From Methanobacterium sp. PtaU1.Bin097 (lineage in GTDB: Archaea > Methanobacteriota > Methanobacteria > Methanobacteriales > Methanobacteriaceae): a DNA stretch of 64,000 nucleotides. Where the stretch lies: contig MVQY01000037.1 of the NCBI GenBank assembly GCA_002067325.1, positions 1 to 64,000 of the forward strand. Direction: 5' to 3'. The notes beneath the pieces were generated by a model. That model was not told where the DNA came from. It made no database searches and saw only the letters and a list, made by a program, of their open reading frames with translations. The first letter of the stretch is position 1. The number at the start of each line of letters is the position of its first letter. The translations under genes were made by a program, and so were the position numbers. This document shows positions 56,595 through 64,000 of the stretch, one piece after another.

Positions 56595-57389
56595 TTACTT
56601 CTTAACATCCTCAACCAAGTATTTAATATCTTCATCATCCAGTTTACGGGTTATGATATTGGTCATCTTACCCACGGCAAAGACCAGTACGTTGAGGCCC
56701 CTTTTGGCGGCGGCCACGGCTGCCTCAGGGGTTGCAAATTCAAAATCAGCCTGTATACCTAATTTTTCCGCAACCACCCGGGACACGGTTCCCATTATTC
56801 CCATGCGGTCGATTTCTTCCTTCCTGTCCGTCAGGATGTCTTTAATTTTTTCCAGATCAGAGGCACTTGAACCGCCCTGATTGATGGTTGGAAGCTTAAT
56901 TATAATTACATATCCGGGATCAAGTTCTATGAGTCCACTTAACTTGGTGAGTGCCACGTCTTCACCTTCCCTGGCGTCGCTCAGCACTTCTGCATGGGCG
57001 GGTGTTTCACTGGTGGTGGCGTAGAGAACTCCTTTATCCATCTCCATCCAGACTTCATCACCGGATTTAAGTTCTTCCCGGGCTATGGCTGGCCATATGG
57101 ATTTATAAGCATTCATGGTATCCAGGACCTGTTCTGAATACTTTCTAAGGTCCATGGCCTCACGCTTAACCCTTTCAATACCCCTCTTGGTGATCTTGTA
57201 GTGGACGTGTCCCTTACCAGTTTCAACCAGACCTTCATCGACTAAACTTTTGATATTTTCTGAGACGGCCTGGACTGTTATTCCCAGCTCCTCTGCAATG
57301 TCTTTCTGACGCAGATGAGGCTCCTGCTTGGCTATTTCTGCCAGTATCTGGAAACGGGTGAGTTCACCCTTCTTTTTAAAGACCTTCAT
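56595..57389 (-). CDS. winged-helix transcriptional regulator (COG1497-like)
   Basis: A 264-residue regulator. The N-terminal MarR/ArsR-like winged helix (about 8-75: [30 protein letters not shown]) precedes a helix and a large C-terminal alpha/beta domain (about 100-264) that may bind a ligand ([31 protein letters not shown]). This layout is typical of a conserved euryarchaeal family of unknown signal. It is divergent from the LMW-PTP-like gene with only 60 bp between the start codons, so it may regulate that gene and itself. Confidence 0.82.
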   Translation of the reverse strand: MKVFKKKGELTRFQILAEIAKQEPHLRQKDIAEELGITVQAVSENIKSLVDEGLVETGKGHVHYKITKRGIERVKREAMDLRKYSEQVLDTMNAYKSIWPAIAREELKSGDEVWMEMDKGVLYATTSETPAHAEVLSDAREGEDVALTKLSGLIELDPGYVIIIKLPTINQGGSSASDLEKIKDILTDRKEEIDRMGIMGTVSRVVAEKLGIQADFEFATPEAAVAAAKRGLNVLVFAVGKMTNIITRKLDDEDIKYLVEDVKK

Positions 57390-57449
57390 GTTACACCAAT
57401 TAAATTTATTTACATAGTACTATTAACTTTTCATTCATTATTTAACTAT

Positions 57450-58124
57450 ATGGTGACATGGCTAATAAGAGCAGTTGATTGGGGAAATATTCAGCGCAGC
57501 CCAACTTTTCAGGCGATATTCAATTACTTTTTTTCAGATTCCTCTAAATTAACTATACCTGTTATTTTCGATAGTGCCGGTACACGTGTAGATGATATCA
57601 TGGGGGATTCTACACCAGTTACAAAGAAACTGGATATGATTCATGCGGGTATACACTATGATATTGTCAAAGGAGCAGATAAAAGTTTGGCTGATGATTT
57701 CTTGAGTAAGTGGTATGGAAAAGACGAGACACACATCCCTCTTAAAGAAAAAAGAGGAATAACCAGGATATATTCCAAAATAAAAACAGACGTCCACTTA
57801 GAGCAGATGCGATTTAGAAATGTAGCATTGATGGAAGCAGGTATCCCTGAAGAATTTTTACCAGGAATGAGGGTTCCATTTCGGCATAATAAGAATTTGA
57901 GGTTAATACTTCCTTTGGAAGAAAACATCGTCCAGCAAGTTGAAGATTATTACAAATCTTCGAGTAATAAGCAGCCGTTGACAAAAATATACGGTGATTT
58001 AGTAGGAATAGACTATTTAGAAGATGAACTGGTTGGAGGAATTAAAACTGCCAGAAAACAGGTGGAATATTTCATGAACACCCGTGACGAAGCAATGGAG
58101 GAAATAACAAAATTGCTTGGATAG
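57450..58124 (+). CDS. LMW-protein-tyrosine-phosphatase-like protein lacking the catalytic Cys
   Basis: About 224 residues. The N-terminal AVDWGNIQRSPTFQAIFNYFF aligns with the low-molecular-weight PTP loop (V-C-x-G-N-I-C-R-S-P-x-A-E-A-I-F), and VIFDSAGT matches the next conserved strand. The nucleophile Cys is Asp (codon GAT) while Gly-Asn and Arg-Ser-Pro are kept. The protein is about 70 residues longer than the family. It is likely a phosphate-binding non-phosphatase or a different enzyme. The ATG at 57450 has no ribosome site, so the mRNA may be leaderless. Confidence 0.65.
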   Translation: MVTWLIRAVDWGNIQRSPTFQAIFNYFFSDSSKLTIPVIFDSAGTRVDDIMGDSTPVTKKLDMIHAGIHYDIVKGADKSLADDFLSKWYGKDETHIPLKEKRGITRIYSKIKTDVHLEQMRFRNVALMEAGIPEEFLPGMRVPFRHNKNLRLILPLEENIVQQVEDYYKSSSNKQPLTKIYGDLVGIDYLEDELVGGIKTARKQVEYFMNTRDEAMEEITKLLG

Positions 58125-58133
58125 GGGATTTAT

Positions 58134-59540
58134 TCATACAACACCATTTAAAGCAGTATCAAATTTCTGCAGGAATTCACCCACTTTTGATTCTGGAACA
58201 TAAGCTCCACAGGCTACTGAATGCCCTCCGCCACTGCCTCCCACTTTTTCGGCCACCTTCTTGATCATGTTTCCGAAGTGGATGCCGTCGTAAGCTAAAA
58301 GGCGTGAACAACGTAAGGACACCTTGATATCGTCTTTCTGGTCACTTATATCTGTAAGGCCTATGATAGGTTTCCTCCAGTCACCGTAACTTAAAAGCAT
58401 CCCAGTTATGGTTCCGATGACTTCGCTTTTTATCCCGTTTCCCTCGAAGTACTGGAGGTTGTCCAGTTTGTTGATCCGATCCTCTTCCCTCACCCATTCC
58501 ATCTTCTGGGCAAGGTATCTCCGGTGTTGCCGGGCCAACTTCCCCATATCCTTTAATGCAGCCTCTCTATCGCCTTTTAACACGTTAAGGGCGATTTCGT
58601 GTCTTTTGTTTCGGCTGCAGGCGTTTACGGCGGTGGAAAATTCACTGGCATCCCGTAGTGGGGTGTATAGCTTTTCGTTTAAGAATTCGTAGGCATCTCC
58701 AGAGACCAGTTTGGGGATGTGCTTGACGTATCTATGGGGGACCTCCCTGCTTAACAACCTCACCAGTTCAGAGAATATCCTCCGCTTCTCATCCATGCTT
58801 AAGTCATAGAGAGTCCGTTGTTTGCCGTCCTTTGTAGTGGGGATTTCAAGTTTCCTCAGGAGTAACATACACTCATTACGATTGTTGGTTATGGGGAGGT
58901 TAACATCTCCGAAGTAGGAAAGTGCAACGAAGAGTGGTCTAGTCTGTCTTCCATAGATGGATAGGTCGTAGCTGGAATTCACCAGGCCGAGTTTTACGGC
59001 ATCCTGGAGTATCTCCTGGTTTAAACCCTGTAATTTGCCTGTAAAACTATCCTGCATATCACCCACAGCACTTAAAACACCCATCCAGCTTAGTTTGTAG
59101 AACCCGAAGGTTTTAGCCAGTAAATAGGACATTCCGCCTCCGGATATTTGGTAAGATCCATCGATACCATAATGATGGGGGTTAAGTTCCAGGAAATTTC
59201 CATTAAACTGGTTATGACTCCGGAGGGGTGGGTGGTGGTCTAAAATCAGGACTTTGGAGTTTGAGGTTGCAAATTTATCCAGGTTCTGCCCGGATGCCAG
59301 GTCAGAAAAGATTGTGAGCTCATTTTCCGGGCGTAAATCCTCTATCCGGTCTAAACTTATAAATTCGATTTCATGGTCTATTTCAAGCTCATCCAGTGTT
59401 GAGGAGAGAATTGCACCTGCTGATAAACCGTCACAATCGATGTGACTGTATATTTTCACATCTTCAGCATTTTTAACCATGTTATGTGCTTTATCGAATC
59501 CTTTTATCATCGTGGATTTTGGATGTTTCACCTTGAACAA
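58134..59540 (-). CDS. RecJ-like DHH/DHHA1 family protein
   Basis: A 468-residue DHH phosphoesterase. [13 protein letters not shown] is DHH motif I, DLAS motif II and ILDHHPP motif III; the C-terminal DHHA1 domain ends with [15 protein letters not shown]. Archaeal relatives are single-strand exonucleases that bind GINS or act in repair, or are GINS-associated nucleases. Start ATG follows GGAGATTGTTCAAG-like purines. It is convergent with the LMW-PTP-like gene (9-bp gap). Confidence 0.88.
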   Translation of the reverse strand: MFKVKHPKSTMIKGFDKAHNMVKNAEDVKIYSHIDCDGLSAGAILSSTLDELEIDHEIEFISLDRIEDLRPENELTIFSDLASGQNLDKFATSNSKVLILDHHPPLRSHNQFNGNFLELNPHHYGIDGSYQISGGGMSYLLAKTFGFYKLSWMGVLSAVGDMQDSFTGKLQGLNQEILQDAVKLGLVNSSYDLSIYGRQTRPLFVALSYFGDVNLPITNNRNECMLLLRKLEIPTTKDGKQRTLYDLSMDEKRRIFSELVRLLSREVPHRYVKHIPKLVSGDAYEFLNEKLYTPLRDASEFSTAVNACSRNKRHEIALNVLKGDREAALKDMGKLARQHRRYLAQKMEWVREEDRINKLDNLQYFEGNGIKSEVIGTITGMLLSYGDWRKPIIGLTDISDQKDDIKVSLRCSRLLAYDGIHFGNMIKKVAEKVGGSGGGHSVACGAYVPESKVGEFLQKFDTALNGVV

Positions 59541-59652
59541 TCTCCTGTTATAATAAAGATTTCACCATAAAAATAAATGATTAAACCAACAATTAAACTT
59601 ATTATTGATTTTATTAACTTAAATAAGTTTCTAAATGAGTTAATTACTTGGA

Positions 59653-59692
59653 ATATGGTAATAACCATATGGGGATAGTAATAATGATATGG
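59653..59692. promoter_or_regulatory. inverted repeat between srp19 and the RecJ-like gene
   Basis: ATATGG-TAATAA-CCATAT is a perfect 6-bp inverted repeat (59653-59670), followed by a diverged copy GATAGTAATAATGATATGG. It lies about 115 bp upstream of the RecJ-like start codon and just after srp19 (both leftward). It may be an operator or part of a 3' UTR; the role is unknown. Confidence 0.35.
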
Positions 59693-59729
59693 TCTAAAAA
59701 ATTAAGCCACATATCAAACTGAACAAGAT

Positions 59730-60002
59730 TTATTTGCGGAAACCCCGGATGGTGTTGCTAATCTTAATTAGAATTTCCCTTTTAGGCTGGTTTTTATCGA
59801 TGATTACCCTTCCTGAATTTTCCCACCAGGATTTAGGGTAAGATTTATCTTTTTCCACTTCAGGGTTGAGTCCCAGTTTACCCGCTGCCCGGGATATCTC
59901 CCTGAGTTTTGGTGTGCTTACAGCATACTTTTTAGAGATCTTCCTCCCTTCTTTCACCGTTTTTTTCGAGTCGATGTTGGCCGGCCAGATAGTAGCTTTC
60001 AT
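59730..60002 (-). CDS. srp19: signal recognition particle 19 kDa protein
   Basis: A 90-residue SRP subunit that binds helices 6 and 8 of 7S RNA and helps SRP54 assemble. It shows the family [34 protein letters not shown] segment, with the VSTPKLxEI motif, and a basic [15 protein letters not shown] end. Length fits the archaeal proteins. ATG follows GGTGAAATA. It is 39 bp downstream of hemD on the same strand. Confidence 0.96.
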   Translation of the reverse strand: MKATIWPANIDSKKTVKEGRKISKKYAVSTPKLREISRAAGKLGLNPEVEKDKSYPKSWWENSGRVIIDKNQPKREILIKISNTIRGFRK

Positions 60003-60041
60003 TATTTCACCAGTGAACGTTTTTATTTACTTATTATTTAC

Positions 60042-60824
60042 TTAATCCATTTCTTCCCTTAACCTGTCTAACATAGATTTAACTGTATACTCGTCAGGGG
60101 TTATGGTGGGTATATCATATTTTTCTAAGGCTCTTGCAGTGACCGGGCCTATAGCTGCCACCAGGACCTCACCGCTGCGGAGTGGTTCCAGTAATCTCTC
60201 CTTATCTTCCCCTTCAACCATTTTAAACAGGTTGCTGGCGGTGAGTGTGCTGGTGAAGGTGACTGCATCAACTTTCCTATTTATGATGCCCTGAACCAGT
60301 TCATTGACCTTGCTGCGATCCCCGGGAAGGTCTGACTTGTAGGCTTCCACCAGGAAAACGTTAGCACCTCTATCTTTTAATCCATCGGGTAGCACGTCAC
60401 GGGCTGCCAGAGTCCGGGGGAGGCCTATGTTCTTATTTTCAACATCCACATCTTCAAATATTTCCAATAAACCCTCAGCCGTGTAGTCATCAGGGATAAC
60501 ATCCGCTTCTAAGCCGTATTCACTTAAGTTTTTCCCGGTGCGTGGTCCGATAACCGCGATCCGGCAATCAGGGTTCAACCTGTCTTTAAGGTCTTTGCAG
60601 TGTTTAAATAGAGATAAAATTGCAGTGGATGAGGTGAAGATAAGCCAGTCCAGCTTACCTACATTTTTACATAAGTCTTTCAGTGGCTGGGTGTTGGTGA
60701 TGACCAATTCCAGTGTAGGGGCAACCAGGACTGTCCCACCGTAGTCTTCGATTATTTTAATTGCTTCCTGGCTCCTCTCTATAGGCCGGGTTATTGCGAT
60801 CTTTTTTCCTTTAAAATCGTTCAT
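60042..60824 (-). CDS. hemD: uroporphyrinogen-III synthase
   Basis: A 260-residue two-lobed enzyme that closes hydroxymethylbilane with D-ring inversion. The family is poorly conserved; visible are KIAITRPIERSQEAIKIIEDYGG, WLIFTSSTAIL, AVIGPRTGKNLSEYG and VAAIGPVTARALEKYDI. It is directly downstream of cobA (30 bp), which uses its product, so the two form a tetrapyrrole operon for cobamide, siroheme and F430. Confidence 0.92.
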   Translation of the reverse strand: MNDFKGKKIAITRPIERSQEAIKIIEDYGGTVLVAPTLELVITNTQPLKDLCKNVGKLDWLIFTSSTAILSLFKHCKDLKDRLNPDCRIAVIGPRTGKNLSEYGLEADVIPDDYTAEGLLEIFEDVDVENKNIGLPRTLAARDVLPDGLKDRGANVFLVEAYKSDLPGDRSKVNELVQGIINRKVDAVTFTSTLTASNLFKMVEGEDKERLLEPLRSGEVLVAAIGPVTARALEKYDIPTITPDEYTVKSMLDRLREEMD

Positions 60825-60854
60825 AAGAGTACCTTCTTATTATAAGTTTCCTGT

Positions 60855-61562
60855 TTATTGTAACCGTACCTTCTTAAATACATCCACCACTTGCCCTATG
60901 ATGACCAGGGCAGGGGGTTTAATATCCTTAGTGTGTATGTCCTCCAGAGTACCAGTGATGATCCTCTGTTCAGGTAGAGTACCTCTTTCTATTACACACA
61001 CTGGGGTTTGGGGATCTCTATATTTCATTAATTTTCGGGTGTTGTCTTCCAGTTTCCCCACACCCATCAGGATCACGATGGTATCTGCTTTAAAATCCCA
61101 TTTAACCTGTTGTTCGCTCTTGGTGGGGTCTTCATGTCCAGTTACAATGGTCAGTGATGTGGCAACTCCCCTATGGGTTACTGGTAGTCCTATGGTTGTG
61201 GGAACTCCTATAGCCGAGGTTACGCCGGGGATTATCTCGAAGGGGATTCCTTCTTCCAGGAGGGCGAGCATCTCCTCGCCGCCCCTTCCAAATACGAAGG
61301 GGTCTCCTCCTTTAAGCCTTACCACCAGGTCGTTGGTTTTGGCTTTATCAATGAGTATCTGGTTTATTTCTTCCTGTTTTTTGTAGTGCTGGCCGGCCTT
61401 TTTACCTACGTAAATTAACTCCGCATCCCTGGCATGTTCGAGTATTTTCTCATTGGATAGGTAGTCGTATAAAACCACATCTGCCTTTTTAAGGACGTCC
61501 ACTGCCTTCAAGGTGAGGAGATCTGGATCACCAGGTCCTGCGCCTACTAGATACACTGTCAT
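60855..61562 (-). CDS. cobA: uroporphyrinogen-III C-methyltransferase
   Basis: A 235-residue SAM-dependent enzyme that makes precorrin-2 from uroporphyrinogen III, the branch point to B12, siroheme and F430. Conserved: [58 protein letters not shown] and VILMGVGKL. It is the single-domain form, without the oxidase/chelatase part of CysG. It is upstream of hemD in a two-gene operon. Confidence 0.96.
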   Translation of the reverse strand: MTVYLVGAGPGDPDLLTLKAVDVLKKADVVLYDYLSNEKILEHARDAELIYVGKKAGQHYKKQEEINQILIDKAKTNDLVVRLKGGDPFVFGRGGEEMLALLEEGIPFEIIPGVTSAIGVPTTIGLPVTHRGVATSLTIVTGHEDPTKSEQQVKWDFKADTIVILMGVGKLEDNTRKLMKYRDPQTPVCVIERGTLPEQRIITGTLEDIHTKDIKPPALVIIGQVVDVFKKVRLQ

Positions 61563-61626
61563 AATATTTTACACCTTTTGATTAAATGAAAAAGAAATAA
61601 TATCCTTATAAAAATGAGATGGGGGT

Positions 61627-62277
61627 TTAATAATTGACTATTCCCTTGAAGAACTTCAAACCATCATCTGAACCTAGGATTACTTCGGAGGCTCTCTCTG
61701 GATGGGGCATCACTGCGCATACCAACCCATCTTCATCACACACTCCGGTAATTGCTTCCATGGAGCCGTTGGGGTTTTCGCCTTCGAAGGCCAGCACCAC
61801 CTGGTCCTGATCCTTCAGTTTCTGTATTTCATCGTTGTAGTAACGTCCTTCTGCATGGGCTATGGGCATTTTGATGATGTCACCAGCACTGTACATACTG
61901 GTGAAGGGTGTTCTGGTGGTTTTAACCTTCAATTCGGTCCATCTGCACAGGAATTTTGCGTGGCTGTTGTTGGTGAACACTCCCGGGACCAGGCCTATCT
62001 CTGCCAGGATCTGAGCCCCGTTACATATTCCCAGGACAGGTTTCCCCGCTTTAACAGCGTCTTTAATTCCATTGATGACGGGGGTGATGGCTGCGATGGC
62101 TCCAGCCCTTAAATAATCACCGTAGGAGAATCCTCCAGGGATTATTATACCATCAAATGATGAGAGGTCCCTCTGGTTCCACCAGGCATATTCAGGTTCC
62201 CCCCCGGCTAGTTCAAGGGCGTGGTACACATCCCGGTCACAGTTGGTACCTGGAAATCTTATAATCGCCACTTTCAT
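61627..62277 (-). CDS. purQ: phosphoribosylformylglycinamidine synthase subunit PurQ
   Basis: A 216-residue class I glutaminase that feeds ammonia to PurL in the fourth step of purine synthesis. [10 protein letters not shown] opens it; [19 protein letters not shown] and GICNGAQIL (nucleophile Cys) and the VMPHPERA His/Glu complete the triad. It starts 1 nt after the purS stop, so translation is coupled. PurL is not in the window. Confidence 0.96.
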   Translation of the reverse strand: MKVAIIRFPGTNCDRDVYHALELAGGEPEYAWWNQRDLSSFDGIIIPGGFSYGDYLRAGAIAAITPVINGIKDAVKAGKPVLGICNGAQILAEIGLVPGVFTNNSHAKFLCRWTELKVKTTRTPFTSMYSAGDIIKMPIAHAEGRYYNDEIQKLKDQDQVVLAFEGENPNGSMEAITGVCDEDGLVCAVMPHPERASEVILGSDDGLKFFKGIVNY

Positions 62278-62278
62278 T

Positions 62279-62530
62279 TTAATCCTCCGGGGCTATTCCT
62301 ATCTCGTAGTTATGGATCACCGGGTTGCAGAGCAGTTTTTGACACATCTCATCCACCTTCTGGCGGACAATATCTTCACTATCCCCTTCTATGGAGAATT
62401 TAATTATTTGAAGGGTTTTGGTGTTTTCTACCTGGTACTTCAGGAGCGCCAGTGCCCTTTGGATGGTGGCTGCTTCCGGGTTCAGCATGCCTTTTTTTAA
62501 ACTTATTTTGACCTCTGCATCGTACTTCAT
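62279..62530 (-). CDS. purS: phosphoribosylformylglycinamidine synthase subunit PurS
   Basis: An 83-residue small ferredoxin-like protein that bridges PurL and Pur[30 protein letters not shown] is the family start, and the C-terminus [11 protein letters not shown] fits. ATG follows AGGTGAAAGAAG. The gene lies between purC and purQ; a 22-bp tandem repeat fills the gap to purC. Confidence 0.95.
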   Translation of the reverse strand: MKYDAEVKISLKKGMLNPEAATIQRALALLKYQVENTKTLQIIKFSIEGDSEDIVRQKVDEMCQKLLCNPVIHNYEIGIAPED

Positions 62531-62570
62531 CTTCTTTCACCTATATTCGTAGCCTTTCGCCTAATATTAA

Positions 62571-62636
62571 TAGCCAGATAATTATTATACCATAGCCAGA
62601 TAATTATTATACCAATGCTAGATAATTATTATACTC
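62571..62636. repeat. 22-bp tandem repeat (3 copies) between purC and purS
   Basis: TAGCCAGATAATTATTATAC-CA occurs exactly twice (62571-62592, 62593-62614) and a third time with four changes (62615-62636). It begins 5 bp after the purC stop codon in transcription order. Each unit contains the palindrome ATAATTAT. Confidence 0.85.
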
Positions 62637-62640
62637 TTAA

Positions 62641-63396
62641 TCAATTTGTGATGTCCTTAATATTCCATTTTTTCTTGTCTTCAATGTCCAGTATCCGGGA
62701 TGCTACTTCCTGGTAGGCGTCCATCACACCGGTTTCTCCCTTTCTAAATAGGTCTTTATCCAGTACCTCGCAGGTTTCACTGTCCCAGAATCTGCAGGAA
62801 TCAGGGCTGATCTCATCTCCCAAGATTATTTCGCCTTTATGGTTCCTGCCGAACTCGATTTTAAAGTCAGGGAAGGTGATCCCCTTTTTTAGTAGGAAGT
62901 CTTTAAGTACCTGGTTGATCTTCAGGGTTATCTTTCGGATTTCATCCAGTTCCTCCCTGGTGACGAAGCCCAGGGCTACGGCTATGTCGTCGTTTACCAT
63001 GGGGTCGTGGAATTCATCGCTCTTATAGTCCATCTGTATAATGGGTGGGTCGAATTCCTGCCGTTCCTGGAAGGGGAACTTTCGAAGCAGGCTTCCGGCG
63101 GCGATGTTCCTGGTTATAACCTCTAATGGTATCATATCCAGGCGGTGTGAGAGCATAACTCCAAGTTCCAGTAGTTCGATGTACTGGGTTTTAATCCCTG
63201 CTTCCTCCAGGACCTCGAAGAACTTCGCTGAAATTACGGAGTTGAAATGACCTTTATCCGTGAGTGTATCCTTTTTTTCACCATCTCCTGCCGTTATATC
63301 ATCCCGGAATTTAACTATGACCACTTCAGGATCGTCTGTTTCGTACACACTCTTGGCTTTTCCTTGGTATATTAACTGGTGATCTTGTGGGTTCAT
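62641..63396 (-). CDS. purC: phosphoribosylaminoimidazole-succinocarboxamide synthase
   Basis: A 251-residue SAICAR synthetase of purine synthesis. Family marks: [35 protein letters not shown] at the start, [19 protein letters not shown], and [14 protein letters not shown] with the ATP/aspartate-site residues. It heads a purC-purS-purQ operon, with the tandem repeat in the first gap. ATG follows GGGAGTATCACC. Its leader faces the divergent glmS promoter. Confidence 0.96.
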   Translation of the reverse strand: MNPQDHQLIYQGKAKSVYETDDPEVVIVKFRDDITAGDGEKKDTLTDKGHFNSVISAKFFEVLEEAGIKTQYIELLELGVMLSHRLDMIPLEVITRNIAAGSLLRKFPFQERQEFDPPIIQMDYKSDEFHDPMVNDDIAVALGFVTREELDEIRKITLKINQVLKDFLLKKGITFPDFKIEFGRNHKGEIILGDEISPDSCRFWDSETCEVLDKDLFRKGETGVMDAYQEVASRILDIEDKKKWNIKDITN

Positions 63397-63610
63397 GGTG
63401 ATACTCCCATTATTTAGTGGTAAGATTTTTTTTATCCAAAAAGTAATCTATTTTGGGCTTTAAATTGTGGAACTTTTAAACTGTGATATTTAATTTACTC
63501 ATTATCAAATATTTATATACTTCTTAATTTACAATTAGTGATATTGACTAGGTTAAATGGAAATATAAATATTATTTGTTCAAATTTATTTGCAATCTTT
63601 GGTGAAAAAT

Positions 63611-64000
63611 ATGTGTGGTATCGTAGGATGCGTACTTAAGGATGATGAAGCCGCACCAGTACTTCTAGAGTGTGTAGGAAAATTAGAATATAGAGGCTAT
63701 GATTCGGTGGGTATAGCCACCTCGGACAGTGATATTAAAATCATAAAGGATCAAGGTAAAATAGATAAATACAAGGAAAACCTGGATTTAAAAGAGCTAC
63801 CCGGCAAATCAGGCATTGCCCATGTGAGATGGGCCACCCATGGCAGTCCCACTAAGGAAAACGCACACCCCCACACAGATTGTAAAAACAGGATAGCCGT
63901 GGTTCATAACGGGATCATTGAAAATTTTAAGGAATTAAAGACAGAGCTTCTAAACTCAGGCCATAAATTTAAATCTGAAACTGATACTGAGATTATACCC
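63611..64000 (+). CDS. glmS: glucosamine-fructose-6-phosphate aminotransferase, N-terminal part
   Basis: The first 130 codons, open to the right edge. [14 protein letters not shown] starts with the N-terminal nucleophile Cys after Met removal; [29 protein letters not shown] and [14 protein letters not shown] are the glutaminase-domain motifs. GlmS makes glucosamine 6-phosphate for UDP-N-acetyl sugars and pseudomurein. ATG follows GGTGAAAAAT. The two isomerase domains lie outside the window. It is divergent from purC. Confidence 0.94.
   Translation, partial: MCGIVGCVLKDDEAAPVLLECVGKLEYRGYDSVGIATSDSDIKIIKDQGKIDKYKENLDLKELPGKSGIAHVRWATHGSPTKENAHPHTDCKNRIAVVHNGIIENFKELKTELLNSGHKFKSETDTEIIP

Noticed and set aside
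57315..57449. Upstream extension of the LMW-PTP-like gene
   Set aside because: The extra 45 codons overlap the divergent regulator gene antisense and are not needed for the fold; the ATG at 57450 fits better.
62571..62636. Possible CRISPR array
   Set aside because: Units are contiguous 22-bp copies with no spacers and no cas genes anywhere in the window.

Overview
The window is a gene-dense stretch of a methanogenic archaeon of the order Methanobacteriales, most likely the genus Methanobacterium. The lineage call rests on several genes: methenyl-H4MPT cyclohydrolase (mch), the core-type methionine synthase next to an archaeal thymidylate synthase, the methanogenesis marker MtxX, archaeal LonB, the proteasome alpha subunit, the archaeal exosome superoperon, and a family-B DNA polymerase split so that its C-terminal part is a separate gene beside rps8e. 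Intergenic DNA is very AT-rich. GGTGAT/GGAGG ribosome binding sites are common, and TTG or GTG start codons are frequent.

Layout. Positions 1-3000: tail of an unknown gene, a hydrogenase maturation protease, a PRMT-like methyltransferase, nikR divergent from a CBS-domain protein, and two adjacent tRNA-Gly genes. 3.1-7.5 kb: a transport and stress block (Na/Ca exchanger, two Usp proteins, a DASS anion transporter, TrkA). 7.6-14.5 kb: cobyric acid synthase, membrane protease LonB, a DEAD-box helicase, a Cys-rich DUF2769 protein and two DUF5518 paralogues. 14.6-18.9 kb: prs, a 49-residue protein, a DUF308-like protein, hypA-hypB and a DUF354 protein. 19-25.5 kb: tRNA-Ala, a GNAT protein, a polytopic membrane protein with DUF1890 and DUF1894 genes, metE-thyA, mch, ribC and a CMD protein. 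25.8-27.2 kb: a MATE transporter.

Positions 27.4-35.7 kb hold the exosome superoperon: L15e, COG1325, RNase P Rnp3 and Rnp2, PsmA, SDO1, Rrp4, Rrp41, Rrp42, L37Ae, RpoP (too short for most ORF cut-offs), Brix protein, Pcc1, prefoldin beta and DUF3194. It couples RNA processing and decay, ribosome assembly and protein quality control. After it come a HisA-like protein, a PfkB kinase, a small membrane protein, a sortase, an AAA ATPase, a HAD phosphatase, polB2-rps8e, hypE and an RDD protein.

Positions 44.4-46.4 kb are the accessory part of the window. Decayed transposase tails and a roughly 150-bp MITE-like element surround a roadblock/V4R gene pair with an unusual palindrome-rich upstream region. 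The rest is mainly housekeeping: cbiC, hemL, a tail-anchored zinc-ribbon protein, mtxX, uppS, tatD, a CapA-like protein, a CMD protein, an archaeal RibD-type reductase, a PHP protein, pantoate kinase, a COG1497 regulator, a LMW-PTP-like protein lacking the catalytic cysteine, a RecJ-like DHH protein, srp19, hemD, cobA, purC-purS-purQ and the 5' part of glmS.

A theme runs through the spacers. Many genes are followed directly, often from the stop codon, by short imperfect tandem duplications with periods of 20 to 48 bp (after hypA, hypB, lonB, the helicase, the DUF354 gene, uppS, the CapA-like gene and purC). In two cases the duplicated DNA includes the 3' end of the gene itself (mtxX and the zinc-ribbon protein). 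I found no CRISPR array, rRNA, intact insertion sequence or prophage. Nickel and hydrogenase maturation functions (protease, nikR, hypA, hypB, hypE) and cobalamin/tetrapyrrole functions (cbiP, cbiC, hemL, hemD, cobA) recur but are scattered. All calls are made by eye; no database search was run.
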